A DNA stretch of 64,000 nucleotides from Robinsoniella peoriensis. Lineage in GTDB: Bacteria; Bacillota; Clostridia; Lachnospirales; Lachnospiraceae. How positions within the stretch are numbered: the first letter of the stretch is position 1; the number at the start of each line of letters is the position of its first letter. The DNA is taken from positions 1 to 64,000 of the forward strand of contig NZ_JTGN01000019.1 of assembly GCF_000797495.1 (NCBI RefSeq), given 5' to 3'. Below are positions 61,908-64,000 of the stretch, in pieces. The notes under the pieces are model-generated. The model worked only from the letters and a program-made list of their open reading frames with translations. It ran no database searches and had not been told where the DNA came from. The position numbers were made by a program, and so were the translations under genes.

Positions 61908-62300
61908 TTATGCCCGTTTACTTTCTAAGAGCATTTTCCTGCTTATAAAGTTATAAACCATCACAATAGCTGTAGCTGCAATCTTGGAAATCATATAGTG
62001 AATACCAGCTGCCTCTACCATAACAACCATTACGAATTGGTTAATTCCCAACCCCACTGCACTCAGAATAATAAATGCAAGAAATTCTTTTTTCTTATCT
62101 GTTTTCCCTCCTGGGCGGAATACGAACTTCATGCTTAACAGATAATTAACGGCAACAGAAACTGTAAATGAAACACTGCAGGATACGAGGTAATGTAAAT
62201 GAAATAATTCTGTTAAAAAGGTCATCAGTCCATAATCTATGACAAAACATAAAAATCCAACCATTCCAAATTTTAGTATTTGCTCCATCAGGTTCTTCAC
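61908..62300 (-). CDS. GtrA-family membrane protein
   Basis: A 130-aa protein with four helices: KFGMVGFLCFVIDYGLM, then VSFTVSVAVNYLLSMKFVF, the family signature with the N-Y and F-x-F region, and RK-rich end. GtrA proteins are thought to flip polyprenyl-linked sugars. It starts at GTG 62300, overlapping the upstream stop by 3-4 nt (GTGA), so it is coupled to the FAD protein gene. Confidence 0.9.
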   Translation of the reverse strand: MKNLMEQILKFGMVGFLCFVIDYGLMTFLTELFHLHYLVSCSVSFTVSVAVNYLLSMKFVFRPGGKTDKKKEFLAFIILSAVGLGINQFVMVVMVEAAGIHYMISKIAATAIVMVYNFISRKMLLESKRA

Positions 62301-63865
62301 GCCGGTTTCCCTTTCATTTCACAGGATTTACTTTCCTCATGGTATTCTTTTTCCGTATTCACGTTCCAAATCGCTGTTTTATCCTTATTCCCACTCCTGA
62401 TATTTTTCACTGCTTCCAAAGACGTTGCCATAGAATGGTCCATATTATTGTAACGGTGTTGTCCGTTCCGTCCCACACAGTATAGATTTTCAATATGATC
62501 CACCCACTGGATCAGTTTATCAATCTGTTTATATGTATCAAAGTATGCCGGATACGCCTTTTTTACTTTCTTGCAATGATAGTCCTTCACATCTTCCCTG
62601 CTCTCTATTACCCCCATTTTAATCAGTTCTTTTACTGCTATTTCCACACGCTCATTACTTTCTAAATTCCAGAAGTCATCATTTTCATTACAAAAATACT
62701 CCAGGCCCAGCCAGACATTTGATTCAGCATTGGAAACAAGATATGGTGACCAATTATTAAAAATCTGTATTCTTCCCAATTTAACGTCTTCATTTTGTAC
62801 ATAGATCCAGCAGTCCGGTACGATATTGTTTATGGTTCTAATGCTTGTTTCATTTTTTATTTTAAGCTTGTCTGCCAGAAGACCAATGGTAACAAAATCC
62901 CGGTATGATAATCCGTTTGCTATTGTCCTTATCTGTCCGGGCACATATTTCCCCATTCCAAGCACCAGATCTTTTAACGGCATGGAGGAAATAAAAATAT
63001 CCCCCTCTATTTTCTTTTCCATACCGCTTTGCTTATCCCAGTATATTAAGCCTGTCACCTTATTTTGGGCAGCTTCAATCATTCTGACAGATGCTCCATG
63101 CTGAATCCTGCCACCCTTTTTCTGAATTTCTTCGGCGACCAGTTCCCAAAGCTGCCCCGGTCCCAGCTTGGGATATATAAATTCTTCAATTAAAGACGTT
63201 TCTTTTTTGTCACGGATAAATATGTTTTTCAGCAGTGCAAAAACAGATAACCCCTTAACCCTCTGCTCTCCCCAGTCCGCAGAAATTTCACGCGGATGCC
63301 TTCCCCATAATTTTTCTGTATACCCTTCAAAAAACATGGAATATAAAACTTTTCCAAAACGGTTGATATAAAAGTTCTCCAATGAATTTTCAGGAAGTTT
63401 ATGTAAACAGGAGCCCAGATAACTGCATCCCGCTTTTATAGTCTGCAATACTCCCATGTTAATAAAAGTCTGAGGTTTCATAGAGATAGGATAGTCAAAA
63501 AATTTTTCATGGTAATATATCCGGGAAACTCTTTGTCTTAAAAGCATAACCCTGTCATCTTTTTCCGGATCGGGGCCTCCCTTTGACATCTGTTTTACCC
63601 GTCCCAAAACCAAATCATCATAAGATGGTTTCCCCTGAATGGGCATTATATTTTCCCACCATTGCATAATTCTTTTGTCTTTGGAAAAAAAACGGTGACC
63701 TCCTATATCCATACGTTTCCCGTTATATTTCTCAGTCATGGAGATACCGCCAATATCCGGCGTTTCCTCTAAAATAACAACCTCATATTTTAATGGATCC
63801 TCTAATAATTCATACGCTGCCGTCAAGCCTGCCGGACCGGCTCCAATAATCACTACCTTCTGCAT
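62297..63865 (-). CDS. FAD-dependent amine-oxidase/mutase-like protein
   Basis: A 522-aa flavoprotein with the dinucleotide fold VVIIGAGPAGLTAAYELL (4-21), ILEETPDIGGIS and IGGHRFFSKD, as in protoporphyrinogen-oxidase-like and UDP-galactopyranose-mutase-like proteins. The C-terminus has GRNGQHRYNNMDHSMATSLEA, typical of the mutase-like group found with glycosyltransferases. Likely modifies a nucleotide or lipid-linked sugar for the GtrA/GT pair. First gene of the unit. The DNA from 63866 to the window end has no clear gene; GGGGAG lies 7 nt before the ATG. Confidence 0.85.
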   Translation of the reverse strand: MQKVVIIGAGPAGLTAAYELLEDPLKYEVVILEETPDIGGISMTEKYNGKRMDIGGHRFFSKDKRIMQWWENIMPIQGKPSYDDLVLGRVKQMSKGGPDPEKDDRVMLLRQRVSRIYYHEKFFDYPISMKPQTFINMGVLQTIKAGCSYLGSCLHKLPENSLENFYINRFGKVLYSMFFEGYTEKLWGRHPREISADWGEQRVKGLSVFALLKNIFIRDKKETSLIEEFIYPKLGPGQLWELVAEEIQKKGGRIQHGASVRMIEAAQNKVTGLIYWDKQSGMEKKIEGDIFISSMPLKDLVLGMGKYVPGQIRTIANGLSYRDFVTIGLLADKLKIKNETSIRTINNIVPDCWIYVQNEDVKLGRIQIFNNWSPYLVSNAESNVWLGLEYFCNENDDFWNLESNERVEIAVKELIKMGVIESREDVKDYHCKKVKKAYPAYFDTYKQIDKLIQWVDHIENLYCVGRNGQHRYNNMDHSMATSLEAVKNIRSGNKDKTAIWNVNTEKEYHEESKSCEMKGKPA

Positions 63866-64000
63866 ATTTTCTCCCCTTTGTACGTTTTCGCTTTAACCGT
63901 TTTGCTCAGAACTCTTCGCTTAGACTTCTTCGCCTGAATCTCTTCTTCATTAGAACTACGGTGTCTTTGTGTCAAACAAACCTTTCCAGATTACGGCTGC

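Noticed and set aside
63866..64000. End of an upstream gene on the minus strand (basic tail)
   Set aside because: An open run of about 45 codons exists, but a stop lies near the edge and no ribosome site or family is visible.

Overview
The window looks like a chromosomal stretch of a gut Firmicute of the Lachnospiraceae type (Blautia, Hungatella or Enterocloster-like). The evidence is strong AGGAGG ribosome sites, moderate GC, giant multi-PAS hybrid kinases, SpaA-type pili with class C sortases, many sugar-catabolism islands, and DUF305 and VanZ small membrane proteins. No rRNA, tRNA or CRISPR array was seen. Species assignment is inference.

Layout. 1-3.8 kb: the tail of an IS1182-type transposase abuts a decayed actin-like ParM fragment, followed by a D,D-carboxypeptidase, a VanZ-family protein, a GNAT remnant and a 39-aa membrane peptide. 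4-8.4 kb: a DUF305 protein, an orphan promoter-terminator unit (candidate sRNA), and a response regulator/histidine kinase pair with two unknown membrane proteins. 8.6-11 kb: an AT-rich TetR-MFS exporter-ABM-like cassette with a consensus promoter and a perfect operator, ending in a GC-rich scar. 11-13.7 kb: a UroD-like methyltransferase divergent from an AraC regulator, then a broken AraC gene with two visible lesions.

13.7-22.2 kb is a coherent catabolic island: split transketolase, GarR-type reductase, GntP permease, zinc dehydrogenase, sugar isomerase, FadR-type regulator and glycerate kinase. A near-identical 14-bp site lies ahead of both the regulator and the transketolase operon. I infer that it degrades a pentonate: the dehydrogenase makes a 4-keto-pentonate, transketolase removes C4-C5 and leaves tartronate semialdehyde, GarR reduces that to glycerate, and the kinase feeds glycolysis.

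22.4-29.3 kb: a cat-like pseudogene, then a two-component system with a lipoprotein and an ABC-2 exporter. 29.4-37.4 kb: two tandem giant hybrid kinases. 37.6-40.8 kb: TetR-alpha/beta hydrolase, an M50-like protease and a small His-containing membrane protein. 40.8-48.3 kb: a ribose-type ABC importer, a UroD-like protein and an FGGY kinase, divergent from a DeoR regulator with repeated AAACAAACAT boxes. 48.4-51.8 kb: a MarR-regulated ABC exporter with a double operator.

51.9-60.2 kb is a sortase-assembled pilus operon (tip/minor pilin, major pilin, two class C sortases). It continues into a SepF-like protein, two unrecognised proteins, a 22-aa leader ORF and a helicase-associated-domain protein without a helicase, which is not a textbook pilus operon. 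60.3-63.9 kb: a membrane glycosyltransferase, GtrA and an FAD amine-oxidase/mutase-like protein. The annotation rests on reading sequence and motifs only; no database search was run.
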